From: Paractinoplanes brasiliensis
GTDB lineage: Bacteria > Actinomycetota > Actinomycetes > Mycobacteriales > Micromonosporaceae
DNA length: 64,000 bases
Assembly: GCF_004362215.1 (NCBI RefSeq)
Contig: NZ_SNWR01000001.1
Location: forward strand, 5,314,001 to 5,378,000
Direction of reading: 5' to 3'
This document shows, piece by piece, positions 50,961 to 58,311 of this stretch. A model generated the notes under the pieces. It was not told the origin of the DNA. It did no database searches and saw only the letters and a list, made by a program, of their open reading frames with translations. How positions within the stretch are numbered: the stretch's first letter is position 1; every line of letters begins with the position of its first letter. Position numbers and translations under genes: made by a program.

Positions 50961-51827
50961 CTAGGAAACTGCCGGCTCGATCGTCAGCGTCCCGGCGTCG
51001 GCGTCCAGCATCGCCGGCGTGCCGACCGGAATTGCCCCTTGACCGATCGGCAGACCGCCGAGGATCGGCACGCCCAGTGGCGCCAGCCGGTCACGCAACA
51101 CGTCGAGCACATTGCCCGGCCCGCACTCCAGGTAACGACCGACGGCCACCGCCCGTACGCCCTTGAGCCGCCCCGTGCGATGCAGCATGGTGAGCTGCCG
51201 GTCGATCTGGTCGGGCCGCAACCCGTACGCCTCCAGCAGCAGGATCGCCCCGTGCAGGCTGGGCAGGACCCACCCGGCGGCGGTGGCGATCTGCTCCTGG
51301 TCGCCGCCGAGCAGCACCCCCGTCGCCCGGCCGCTCGTGGTCAGCTCGGCCGTGTGCGAGTCGGGAACGCTGCGCACCACCACCGGCTCGGTGCCGAAGG
51401 CGGCCGCCACGAACGACTGGTCCGGCACGCCGTAGATGCCGGCCAGCCCCGCCCGTTCCCAGAAGGCCAGGTGCAGGATCGTGCACTCGCGGAACCCGAC
51501 GAGCAGCGTCGGCAGGTGGGCCGCCGTGGCGAAGTCCAGGTCGTCGGCGATCCGGTGGGCCTCGGCGCCCGTGCCGACCGCGACGATCGCCTTGATCGTC
51601 AGGTCGCGCAGGGCGCGGTCGATGTCCTGGACCCGTTCCCCGTCGTCCACCGCGTCCAGCGCGTGCGTGCCCACCGAGACCTCGAGGCCCTGGTTCTTGA
51701 GCCACTGGGCGGTGCGCTCGACCTCGGCCCGGTCGGGGGTGCCCGTCGGCGCCACTACTCGGACGTGGTCGCCGGCCCGCAGCCGGGGCGGCCGGACCAC
51801 ATCGACATACTCGTATGCACTCTGCAC
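50961..51827 (-). CDS. S66-fold (LD-carboxypeptidase-like) protein lacking catalytic residues
   Basis: A 288-residue protein aligned throughout with S66 peptidases: LRAGDHVRVVAPTGTP, VGTGAEAHRIADDLDF, GVLLGGD, LLLEAYGLRPDQIDRQL and a final GLPIGQGAIPVG. Two parts of the triad are missing. The nucleophile motif GYSDIT reads GFRECT (Arg113 in place of Ser), and the GH motif reads GQ (Gln263 in place of His). The Glu motif appears kept. It is thus probably a binding protein or a changed enzyme. The GTG at 51827 has GATAAT six bases ahead; an ATG at 51869 would add 14 residues. Confidence 0.75.
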   Translation of the reverse strand: MQSAYEYVDVVRPPRLRAGDHVRVVAPTGTPDRAEVERTAQWLKNQGLEVSVGTHALDAVDDGERVQDIDRALRDLTIKAIVAVGTGAEAHRIADDLDFATAAHLPTLLVGFRECTILHLAFWERAGLAGIYGVPDQSFVAAAFGTEPVVVRSVPDSHTAELTTSGRATGVLLGGDQEQIATAAGWVLPSLHGAILLLEAYGLRPDQIDRQLTMLHRTGRLKGVRAVAVGRYLECGPGNVLDVLRDRLAPLGVPILGGLPIGQGAIPVGTPAMLDADAGTLTIEPAVS

Positions 51828-51833
51828 TTCCGC

Positions 51834-51839
51834 ATTATC
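51834..51839 (-). promoter_or_regulatory. -10 box GATAAT before S66-fold gene
   Basis: GATAAT on the minus strand ends six bases before the GTG at 51827, which would make a leaderless start; if the ATG at 51869 is used, this box is inside the gene. Confidence 0.35.
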
Positions 51840-51943
51840 GCGAGACTTTTCGCCCGCCGCCTCCGGCATGTGACCGGATCGTTCCGGCTCCGGACGCGAT
51901 GGTGTCTTTCCCGGCCCCCGGCGCCAGGCGCAGGCTGGTCGGC

Positions 51944-52528
51944 ATGACAACCGCGCTTCTCGTCATCGACGTCCAGGAATCGTTCCGGCAGCGCCCGCTC
52001 TGGCGCACCCTCCACAATCCCGCGTTGATCGCCAACGTGGGCCGCCTGGTCGAGGCCGCCCGGGCCGCCGGCGACCTCGTCGTGTGGGTGCTGCACGCCG
52101 AGCCCGGCACCGGGAACCTCTTCGACCCCGAGAGCGGGCACGTCCGGGTCGTCGACGAGCTCAAACCCGCCCCCGGCGAGCACGTCGTCGTCAAGACCTC
52201 GCACAACGCCTTCACCACGACCAACCTGCAGCAGCTCCTGACCGCGGCCGGGGTCACCGCCGTGACGACCTGCGGCCTGCGCACCGAGCAGTGCGTCGAG
52301 ACCACCACCCGGGTCGCGTCCGATTTCGGGTACGCGGTCACCTTCGTCACCGACGCAACCGGCACGTTCCCGATCCCGCACCGGACGGCTCCGGCCGAGC
52401 AGACCGTCGAGGAGCTGCTGGCCGACCCGCGTACGCTGTCGGCCGCAGACGTGGTGTCCCGCACCGAATACGCGCTGGCCGGCCGCTTCGCCGGCGTGCG
52501 CACCGTGGACGACTACCTGGGGGAGTGA
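51944..52528 (+). CDS. Isochorismatase-family cysteine hydrolase
   Basis: A 194-residue hydrolase. The triad is visible as Asp in LLVIDVQESF (about residue 9), Lys in VVVKTSHNAF (about 81) and Cys in TTCGLRTEQCVETT (about 114), with the cis-peptide-like loop before the Cys. Members cleave isochorismate, nicotinamide or other amides. The adjacent GlxA-type regulator, 7 nt downstream, suggests substrate-induced control. The frame extends upstream to 51815, but the ATG at 51944 is the natural start. Confidence 0.9.
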   Translation: MTTALLVIDVQESFRQRPLWRTLHNPALIANVGRLVEAARAAGDLVVWVLHAEPGTGNLFDPESGHVRVVDELKPAPGEHVVVKTSHNAFTTTNLQQLLTAAGVTAVTTCGLRTEQCVETTTRVASDFGYAVTFVTDATGTFPIPHRTAPAEQTVEELLADPRTLSAADVVSRTEYALAGRFAGVRTVDDYLGE

Positions 52529-52535
52529 CCGGATC

Positions 52536-53417
52536 GTGCGGCGTGTGGTGTTCGTCCTGACCCCGCGGCTGCACCTGCTCGACCTGGCCGGCCCGGCCCA
52601 GGTGTTCTCGACAGCGCCCGGCTACCGGCTCGACTACGTGGCCGAGACCCCATCCGTGCCGTCCTGGCAGGGGGTGACGCTGCAGGCCGCGGTCCGATGG
52701 CCTGCGCTGACCGCCGACGACCTGGTGCTGGTGCCCGGCTGGCGCGACGGCTACGAACCGGTCGGCCCGGCCATGCTGCGGCGGATAGCGGCCCACCACG
52801 CCGCCGGGGGTACGGTGGCCAGCGTCTGCTCGGGCGCCGAGGCGCTGGCGCGGGCCGGGCTGCTCGACGGGCGGCGCTGCACCACCCACCACGACCTGCA
52901 GGATCGGCTGGCCCGGCAGTTCCCGCGCGCCACCGTCGTACGGGATGTGTTGTTCGTCAGCGACGGCCGGGTGGTGACGTCGGCCGGGATCGCCAGCGGC
53001 ATCGACCTCGCCCTGCACCTGGTCGCGCAGCGCCATGGCCCCGCGGTGGCCGCCCGGGTGGCCCGCGAGATGGTCGTCTACGCCCGCCGCAACGGCGACG
53101 AGCAGCAGGCGTCGGCCATGCTGCGCCATCGCGCCCACCTCAGCGACGTCGTGCACCGCGTCCAGGACAGGATCGACGCCCAGTTCACCGCCGCGCTGCC
53201 GCTGGGCGAGCTGGCCTCCGGCGCGGGCGTCAGCGAACGCACCCTGACCCGCCTGTTCGAGTCGGCCACGGGCCGCACCCCGCTGCGCTACCAGCAACAA
53301 CTCCGCCTCGAACGGGCCGAGTACCTGATCGGCCACGGCGCCACCGTCGAGTCCGCGGCCCGAGCCGTCGGCTTCAGCGACGCCCGCATGCTCCGCCGCC
53401 TCCGCTCCCGCACCTGA
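52536..53417 (+). CDS. GlxA-type AraC regulator with DJ-1/PfpI domain
   Basis: A 293-residue activator. The N-terminal DJ-1/PfpI-like domain (about 1-170) has VVFVLTPRLHLLDLAGPAQVF and ASVCSGAEALARAGLLDGRRCTTHH, where Cys sits at the nucleophile elbow. Two AraC helix-turn-helix motifs (about 205-290) follow: LGELASGAGVSERTLTRLFESATGRTPLRYQQQLRLERAEYLI. It ends soon after the second motif, slightly short but complete. The GTG start lies 8 nt after the isochorismatase stop, so the two genes form an operon and the regulator probably controls it. Confidence 0.88.
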   Translation: MRRVVFVLTPRLHLLDLAGPAQVFSTAPGYRLDYVAETPSVPSWQGVTLQAAVRWPALTADDLVLVPGWRDGYEPVGPAMLRRIAAHHAAGGTVASVCSGAEALARAGLLDGRRCTTHHDLQDRLARQFPRATVVRDVLFVSDGRVVTSAGIASGIDLALHLVAQRHGPAVAARVAREMVVYARRNGDEQQASAMLRHRAHLSDVVHRVQDRIDAQFTAALPLGELASGAGVSERTLTRLFESATGRTPLRYQQQLRLERAEYLIGHGATVESAARAVGFSDARMLRRLRSRT

Positions 53418-53432
53418 CCCCCCGCCCCTGTC

Positions 53433-53714
53433 TTGGCCCGCCCGCGCCTACGCTCGGAACGTGCTGCCGCCGCGCCGCTCGATCTCGACGACACGCTCAT
53501 CGACCATCGTGAGGCGGTGAGCGCGCCGCTCGATCGGTGGCTGCCCGAGCTCGGCGTCGCGTCGGCCCCGGAGACCTTGGTGCCCTGGAACGAGGCTCAG
53601 GAGCGGCATCTGGTGGCCTGGCGCGAGCACCTCGACCGGCACGAGGCGGGGCCGCACGACGAGCCCGACCGCCTGACCACGTCGGCCGCCCTGCCCGCGG
53701 GGCCGGCCGGCTAG
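53433..53714 (+). pseudogene. Truncated HAD-family hydrolase remnant
   Basis: Only the N-terminal part of a HAD hydrolase survives. DLDDTLIDHREAVSAPLDRWLPELGV (from about 53480) carries motif I with both nucleophile Asp residues, and the cap begins with VPWNEAQERHLVAWREH. After about 65 residues it passes into a short unrelated tail. Motifs II-IV, about 150 residues, are missing. The usual leading Phe of FDLDDTL and a proper start are also gone. It overlaps the convergent lipoprotein by 4 nt, so a deletion at that junction probably destroyed it. Confidence 0.7.
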
Positions 53715-54319
53715 AGCGCGTTGATGCAGGCGACCTCGCGGTCCAGGGGGTCTTGGGCGCCGAGGTTGCGGCTCTTGATGACCAGTTCGCCGTCGTGTCC
53801 GGGGCCGCACAACGGCTTGGTCAGCCTCGCCACCTTGTGGGTCGGTTTGGTCTCGCCCTTGCCGTCGCAGCGCGCCTCCCCGGCGAACTGCTGATTCACG
53901 ACCCGTACGCAGTCGCCGACCACCAGTCCCGGCCCGCCTCCGCCGCCGGGGTCGCCCGGGTGCGGCGGCTTGAGGTTGCGGACGCAGACGTGGGTGAACG
54001 CGGTCGTGCCCCGGTACTGACCGCTCATGTCGGATGTCTGGAACGCGTTGTCGGTGCCGTCGGGGCAGTCCACGTCGGCGGTGGCGCCGGCGACCGCGTT
54101 CCCGGCCCAATAGGCTGTGAGCACCTCGACCGTCGCGGCCGGGTCGTCGCAGGCGACCTTGTGCCAGCCCTCGGTCCGGGCCAGGCAGTCGCCCCGATCG
54201 AGGTCGTCGTCGAAAGTGGACGTGGCCGGGGCCGCGCCCGGCTCGGAGGAGGAGTCGCTGCAGCCGGTCAGGCCGATCAGCATGGCGCACACGATAAGCA
54301 GTCCCGGACGGCCGCGCAT
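53711..54319 (-). CDS. Lipoprotein with septum-formation-like Cys repeats
   Basis: A 202-residue lipoprotein with lipobox LTGC near residue 20. The mature part carries two similar segments: GDCLARTEGWHKVACDDPAATVEVLT (about 43-68) and GDCVRVVNQQFAGEARCDGKGETKPTHKVARLT (about 133-165), each with a Cys pair. The pattern GDC..........V.C....A.. is common in actinobacterial surface proteins of septum-formation type. A Gly/Pro spacer lies between them. The ATG at 54319 is supported by a -10 box seven bases upstream; a GTG three codons earlier is the alternative. Confidence 0.78.
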   Translation of the reverse strand: MRGRPGLLIVCAMLIGLTGCSDSSSEPGAAPATSTFDDDLDRGDCLARTEGWHKVACDDPAATVEVLTAYWAGNAVAGATADVDCPDGTDNAFQTSDMSGQYRGTTAFTHVCVRNLKPPHPGDPGGGGGPGLVVGDCVRVVNQQFAGEARCDGKGETKPTHKVARLTKPLCGPGHDGELVIKSRNLGAQDPLDREVACINAL

Positions 54320-54326
54320 GGACGAC

Positions 54327-54332
54327 ACGCTA
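54327..54332 (-). promoter_or_regulatory. -10 box TAGCGT for leaderless lipoprotein gene
   Basis: On the minus strand TAGCGT ends seven bases before the ATG at 54319, in the context TATAGCGT. Confidence 0.5.
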
Positions 54333-54374
54333 TACGTCGCACGCCGGACCGCGTACGGGTTGCGATCTTCTTAG

Positions 54375-54380
54375 TAGGGT
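54375..54380 (+). promoter_or_regulatory. -10 box TAGGGT before dienelactone hydrolase gene
   Basis: TAGGGT ends eight bases before the ATG at 54389. The divergent lipoprotein -10 box lies about 45 bp away. Confidence 0.45.
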
Positions 54381-54388
54381 TCCGGGCC

Positions 54389-55129
54389 ATGAAGGTGAGC
54401 GAGGAAGACGTTCGGATCCCGGGCGCGGGTCACGAGATCCGGGCCAAGGTGCTGGCGCCGGTCGGCGGCGGGAACTGGCCGGGACTGCTGCTCTACTCCG
54501 ACATCTTCCAGCTGACCGAGTCGACGCTGCGGACGTGCCGGCGCCTGGCCGCGTACGGGCTGATCGTGTGTGTGCCCGAGATCTATCCGCGGGGTGAGCT
54601 GGCCGGGGTGGCGCTCGAGTTCGACGACGCCGGCAAGCGGGCCGGGCTGGCCGGTGCGGCCTCGATGACGACGGCCGAGTTCGACGAGGACAGGGTGAGC
54701 GTCCTCGACCACCTCGCGGGGCGTCCCGACGTCACCACCGTGCACGCCGCGGGCTACTGCTTGGGCGGGCACCTGGCTTTCCGGGCCGCGTTCGACGATC
54801 GGGTCGCCTCGACCGTCTGCTTCTATCCGACCGGCCTGCACAACGGCGCGCTCGGGGCCGACCAAGCCGACTCGCTGTCCCGCGCGGCCGGCATCACTGG
54901 CCAGCTGATGATCATCTTTGGGTCCCGTGACCCGCATGTGCCGGCCGCCGCGCGGGCCCAGATCGTCTCGGCGCTCTACGAGGCCGGCCACGAGGACCTG
55001 GAGCTGCACGTCTACGCCGGTGGCGAGCACGCGTTCATGCGCGACGCCGGCCCCCGCTACGACCCCGAGCTCACCGACCGCGGGCTCGACGAGGCCGTCT
55101 CGTTCCTGCGCGGCCGCTCGATCCCGTAG
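54389..55129 (+). CDS. Dienelactone-hydrolase-family protein
   Basis: A 246-residue alpha/beta hydrolase with a Cys nucleophile in AAGYCLGGHLAFRAA (about residue 120), Asp in FGSRDPHVP (about 175) and His in YAGGEHAFMRDAGPRYD (about 213). The glutamate that regulates the Cys in classical dienelactone hydrolase is replaced in LLYSDIF. Such proteins open lactones in aromatic degradation or act as general esterases. It is divergent from the lipoprotein and convergent with the prfH remnant, whose end it overlaps by 59 nt. Confidence 0.88.
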   Translation: MKVSEEDVRIPGAGHEIRAKVLAPVGGGNWPGLLLYSDIFQLTESTLRTCRRLAAYGLIVCVPEIYPRGELAGVALEFDDAGKRAGLAGAASMTTAEFDEDRVSVLDHLAGRPDVTTVHAAGYCLGGHLAFRAAFDDRVASTVCFYPTGLHNGALGADQADSLSRAAGITGQLMIIFGSRDPHVPAAARAQIVSALYEAGHEDLELHVYAGGEHAFMRDAGPRYDPELTDRGLDEAVSFLRGRSIP

Positions 55130-55289
55130 CCGGCCTCTCCACCCGGGCCGGATTTCCCCGTACGAGGTCGTCGTGCACCCGCCACCGCGCGACGGCAGCT
55201 TCCTTCTCCAGACGCCGTACGAGCTCAGCCGGCACCCAGTCGCACTCCCGGGGCCCGCGCCCGGCCGAGATCAGCAGGCGCACGCTCAC
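55071..55289 (-). pseudogene. prfH: Truncated PrfH (release-factor homologue) remnant
   Basis: A GTG at 55289 overlaps the rtcB stop by 4 nt (GTGA). The frame starts VSVRLLISAGRGPRECDWVPAELVRRLEKEA, like the N-terminus of PrfH proteins (LQLSAGRGPxEC pattern), then turns into an Arg-rich tail and stops after 72 residues. Full PrfH has about 200 residues and a GGQ-type catalytic loop, both missing. The 3' part lies in the dienelactone hydrolase gene, so sequence was probably lost at this boundary. RtcB-PrfH pairs are known to act together in ribosome repair. Confidence 0.6.
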
Positions 55290-56353
55290 GAACGGTCCCG
55301 CGTCTTGTAGGTGATCAGCGGGACGGTGACCGCGACCGGCGTGGCCAGCTCGTGCGCCACCAGGTCGCCGATCACCTGCTCGATGCGCTTGTAGGCCGTC
55401 GGCGCCTCCTCGAACAGCAGCTGCCGATCGCCGCACACGACCAAGGACCCCACCGCCGTACGCCGGAGCTCGGCCACCGTGTGTTTGGCCTTGTTGCGCC
55501 GCAGCGCGTCGGCGCGGGACATCTTGCGGCCGGCCCCGTGGGCGACCGAGAAGTTCGCCTCGGCGCCCGCATGCCCGGCGACCAGATAGGACGGGGTACC
55601 CCGGGTGCCCGCGATCAGCACGTCCCTGCCGTCGCCGGCGGCCGCGCCCTTGCGGTGCAGGTAGAGCCCGTCGCGGACCTCGACGAAGTTGTGGCACTCG
55701 TCGACGATCGGCTCGGCCGGTGCGGCCCCGAGCGCGTGCGCCACGCGAGCGGCCATGAGGCGGCGGTTCAGCGACCCCCACCGTACGGCGTCGTCGTGGG
55801 CCTGAAGATAGGCGGCGGGATCGGGGGCGGGGGCCGCGCCGTGCACCTCGGTGTGCGCCCGCAGGATGCTTTCGCCCAGCCCGCGCGAGCCGCTGTGCAC
55901 GATGAGAACCAGGTCGCCCTTGCTCACCCGCCCCGCCTGCGGCACCGAGTCGACGCGGGCCAGCTCGACGAAGTGGTTGCCGCGGCCCACGGTGGCCAGG
56001 CCCTGGGTGTGACCGGCCGGGATGTCGTGCGGCCACTGTTCGTCGCCGGGGGTGAGCGCCCGGTCGAGGTCGGGGAAACGGGCGGCCAGCCGTTCGAGGT
56101 TGGGCCGCTTGAGCTTGATCGGGAAGACGGCGATGCCGCAGCCGATGTCCGAGCCCACCAGGAACGGGTGGAGCACCGACGACAGCATGGCGGCGCCGAT
56201 GGGTGCGCCCTTGCCGGGGTGCAGGTCGGGCATGCCGGCGACGTGGCGCATGCCGTCGAGGGCGGCGACGCGGTGGCACTGGTCGACGGCGTCGGACTCG
56301 ATCCAGCTGCCGGGAGAGCAGAATACCCGTACGGTGGCGGGTTTTTCGTTCAT
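55286..56353 (-). CDS. rtcB: RtcB-family RNA ligase
   Basis: A 355-residue GTP-dependent RNA ligase that joins 3'-phosphate (or cyclic phosphate) and 5'-OH ends. Visible Mn/GTP-site motifs are MPDLHPGKGAPIGAA, SDIGCGIAVF (metal Cys), GRGNHFVEL, HSGSRGLGESI, CHNFVEVRDG and AHGAGRKMSR with the guanylylated His. At 355 residues it is shorter than canonical RtcB (about 400-480), as in the RtcB2 branch that pairs with PrfH. The ATG at 56353 gives MNEKPATVRVF; an ATG at 56419 would add 22 residues. The partner gene downstream is truncated, so its function may now be changed or solitary. Confidence 0.88.
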   Translation of the reverse strand: MNEKPATVRVFCSPGSWIESDAVDQCHRVAALDGMRHVAGMPDLHPGKGAPIGAAMLSSVLHPFLVGSDIGCGIAVFPIKLKRPNLERLAARFPDLDRALTPGDEQWPHDIPAGHTQGLATVGRGNHFVELARVDSVPQAGRVSKGDLVLIVHSGSRGLGESILRAHTEVHGAAPAPDPAAYLQAHDDAVRWGSLNRRLMAARVAHALGAAPAEPIVDECHNFVEVRDGLYLHRKGAAAGDGRDVLIAGTRGTPSYLVAGHAGAEANFSVAHGAGRKMSRADALRRNKAKHTVAELRRTAVGSLVVCGDRQLLFEEAPTAYKRIEQVIGDLVAHELATPVAVTVPLITYKTRDRS

Positions 56354-56481
56354 TTCGAACAAAACGGAAACTCCGGGTATGACGAAGTGGCGAAGGGCGC
56401 TCGGGCGGTTCGTCAGCACGTCATGAGCTGATCTTGTCGCGGCCCGTCCCGGGTGGCAATCGAATTACCGGGACGCCTCGA

Positions 56482-56487
56482 TAGGCT
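56482..56487 (+). promoter_or_regulatory. -10 box TAGGCT for leaderless epimerase gene
   Basis: TAGGCT ends six bases before the ATG at 56494; no Shine-Dalgarno is visible. Confidence 0.5.
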
Positions 56488-56493
56488 GCCCGG

Positions 56494-57462
56494 ATGCGTC
56501 GAGTAGTGGTGATCGGGGCGACCGGGCACACCGGCAGCTACCTCGTGCCCCGGCTGGTGCGGGCGGGCCACGAGGTCATCGCGGTGAGCCGCGGCGAGCG
56601 CACACCCCACCAGGACAGGCCCGAGTGGGAAGCCGTGCAACAGGTCGTCGCCGACCGTCGCGCCGAGGACGCCGAGGGCACGTTCGGCGAGCGGATCGCG
56701 GCCCTGCGCCCCGACGCCGTGATCGACATGATCTGCTTCACGCCCGACTCGGCCCGGCAGCTCGTCGAGGCCTTGCGCCCGACCCGGCCGCTGCTGGTGC
56801 ACTGCGGCAGCATCTGGGTGCACGGCCCCGCCCAGCGCGTGCCGATCACCGAGGACGAGCCACGCACGCCGTACGGGGATTACGGCCTCGGAAAAGCAGC
56901 GATCGAGGAGCTGCTGCACCGCGAGACCCTGGCCGGCGGCGTCCCCAGCGTCGTGCTGCACCCCGGACACATCAGCGGCCCCGGCCGCCGCGCCATCACC
57001 CCGGCCGGCAACATGGACCCCGACGTGTGGCGCCGCCTGGCCGTGGGCGAGCCGGTGGCCCTGCCCGCGCTCGGCATGGGCATCCTCAACCACGTGCACG
57101 CCGACGACGTGGCCCAGGCCTTCGAACGGGCGCTGACCCGTCCCGCCGCCGCTGGCTCCAGCTTCCACGTCGTCGCCGAGCAGGCCATGACGTCCCGGGG
57201 ACTGGCGACCGGGGTGGCCGCCTGGTTCGGCCGCACCCCCGTGCTGGAGTTCGTCGACTGGCCCGAGTTCGTCGACCGGGTGGGCGAGGAACACGCCGCC
57301 GTCACCCGCGAACACATCGAGCGTGGCATAGCGGCCGACATCACCCGGGCCCGCGACGTTCTCGGCTACGCCCCGCGTTACTCCTCGTTGGAGGCCATGC
57401 AGGGTTCGCTGCGCTGGATGGTCGCCCACAACCAGGCCGACGTGGGCGGTCAGTTCTTCTGA
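56494..57462 (+). CDS. NAD-dependent epimerase/dehydratase-like protein
   Basis: A 322-residue extended SDR. GATGHTGSYLVPRL (about residues 8-21) binds the dinucleotide, and the active-site YGLGK (about residues 130-134) keeps the Tyr and Lys. VHCGSIWVHGPAQ resembles the strand before the catalytic Tyr. The closest general pattern is the isoflavone-reductase/epimerase-like group with a diverged substrate domain (DWPEFVDRVGEEHAAVTREHI). The substrate is unknown. A tandem repeat array begins at its stop codon. Confidence 0.87.
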   Translation: MRRVVVIGATGHTGSYLVPRLVRAGHEVIAVSRGERTPHQDRPEWEAVQQVVADRRAEDAEGTFGERIAALRPDAVIDMICFTPDSARQLVEALRPTRPLLVHCGSIWVHGPAQRVPITEDEPRTPYGDYGLGKAAIEELLHRETLAGGVPSVVLHPGHISGPGRRAITPAGNMDPDVWRRLAVGEPVALPALGMGILNHVHADDVAQAFERALTRPAAAGSSFHVVAEQAMTSRGLATGVAAWFGRTPVLEFVDWPEFVDRVGEEHAAVTREHIERGIAADITRARDVLGYAPRYSSLEAMQGSLRWMVAHNQADVGGQFF

Positions 57463-57649
57463 GCGCCACGACATCTTTTCCAGCGCCACGACGTTTTTCT
57501 CGAGCGCCCCGTCTTTACGAGCACCCTGTCTTTTACGAGCGCCCCGTCTTTACGAGCGCCACGACGTTCTTACTTGCGCCACGACGTTCTTACTTGCGCC
57601 GCGACTCTACGAGCGCCACGACGGCTTCTGAGCCCGTCACGACGTCGGA
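57463..57649. repeat. Degenerate tandem array of 17-21 bp GCGCC units
   Basis: Ten successive units begin with GCGCC, GCACC or GCCCG, from 57463 to about 57649. Two consecutive copies are identical (GCGCCACGACGTTCTTACTT at 57556 and 57576). A shorter type, GCGCCCCGTCTTTACGA, recurs at 57504 and 57539. Unit length varies between 17 and 21, unlike the strict 16-bp array near 28.1 kb. The array starts on the base after the epimerase stop. Confidence 0.88.
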
Positions 57650-57726
57650 CCCGCTTCGGCGTACGGGCGAAATGTCTTTTGCGCTTTCTTGTGGATCACG
57701 GTGGGGATCGTCGCGGCCGGCCGGAC

Positions 57727-57732
57727 TAGTGT
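57727..57732 (+). promoter_or_regulatory. -10 box TAGTGT for leaderless MobA-like gene
   Basis: TAGTGT ends six bases before the ATG at 57739. Confidence 0.5.
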
Positions 57733-57738
57733 CGATCT

Positions 57739-58311
57739 ATGGCGTGGGTGACGGCCGGGGTGGTGCTCGCCGCGGGGGCGGGCCGGCGCTACGGCATGCC
57801 CAAGGCCCTGATCCCGTACCCGGATCGGCTGCTGGTCGAACGCGCGGCGGACACCCTGCGTGAAGCCGGCGCCTCACCGGTCGTGGTGGTGCTCGGAGCC
57901 GACGCGCGGCGGGTGATCGAGGCCGCGCCCGGACTGCCGCAGACCGTGATCAACCCCGAGTGGGAGACCGGCATGGGCTCCTCGCTGCGGGCCGGGCTGC
58001 GGGCGCTGGACGGCTCACCGGCCGACGCGGCCGTGATCCTGCTGGTCGACATGCCGGGCATCACGGCCGGGGCGGTGCGGCGGGTGATCGCGTACTCGGG
58101 GCCGGACGCGCTGGTCATGGGCGGCTACGGCGGGCGGCGCGGGCATCCGGTGCTGCTCGGGCGCGAACACTGGGCCGGCGTCGTCGCGTCCGCGGTCGGC
58201 GATCAGGGCGCCAGGGGCTATCTCAAGGCCCACCCCGTACGGGTGGTGCCCGTCGACGATGTGGCCGACGACCTCGACCTCGACGTTCCGGAGCTGAACC
58301 CTCATGCGTGA
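57739..58311 (+). CDS. MobA-like NTP transferase (MocA type)
   Basis: A 190-residue nucleotidyltransferase. VVLAAGAGRRYGMPKALIPYP (about residues 7-27) is the nucleotide loop with the conserved Lys, and VILLVDMPGI (about 95-104) gives the metal-binding Asp. The pattern is that of molybdenum-cofactor cytidylyl- or guanylyltransferases, which make the dinucleotide cofactor for molybdenum hydroxylases. Its end overlaps the XdhC gene by 8 nt. The two genes make a cofactor-maturation pair, but no hydroxylase subunit lies in the window. Confidence 0.85.
   Translation: MAWVTAGVVLAAGAGRRYGMPKALIPYPDRLLVERAADTLREAGASPVVVVLGADARRVIEAAPGLPQTVINPEWETGMGSSLRAGLRALDGSPADAAVILLVDMPGITAGAVRRVIAYSGPDALVMGGYGGRRGHPVLLGREHWAGVVASAVGDQGARGYLKAHPVRVVPVDDVADDLDLDVPELNPHA

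Noticed and set aside
57463..57863. Coding frame through the GCGCC repeat array
   Set aside because: Unit lengths vary and are mostly not multiples of three; the frame also runs into the MobA-like gene in the wrong phase.
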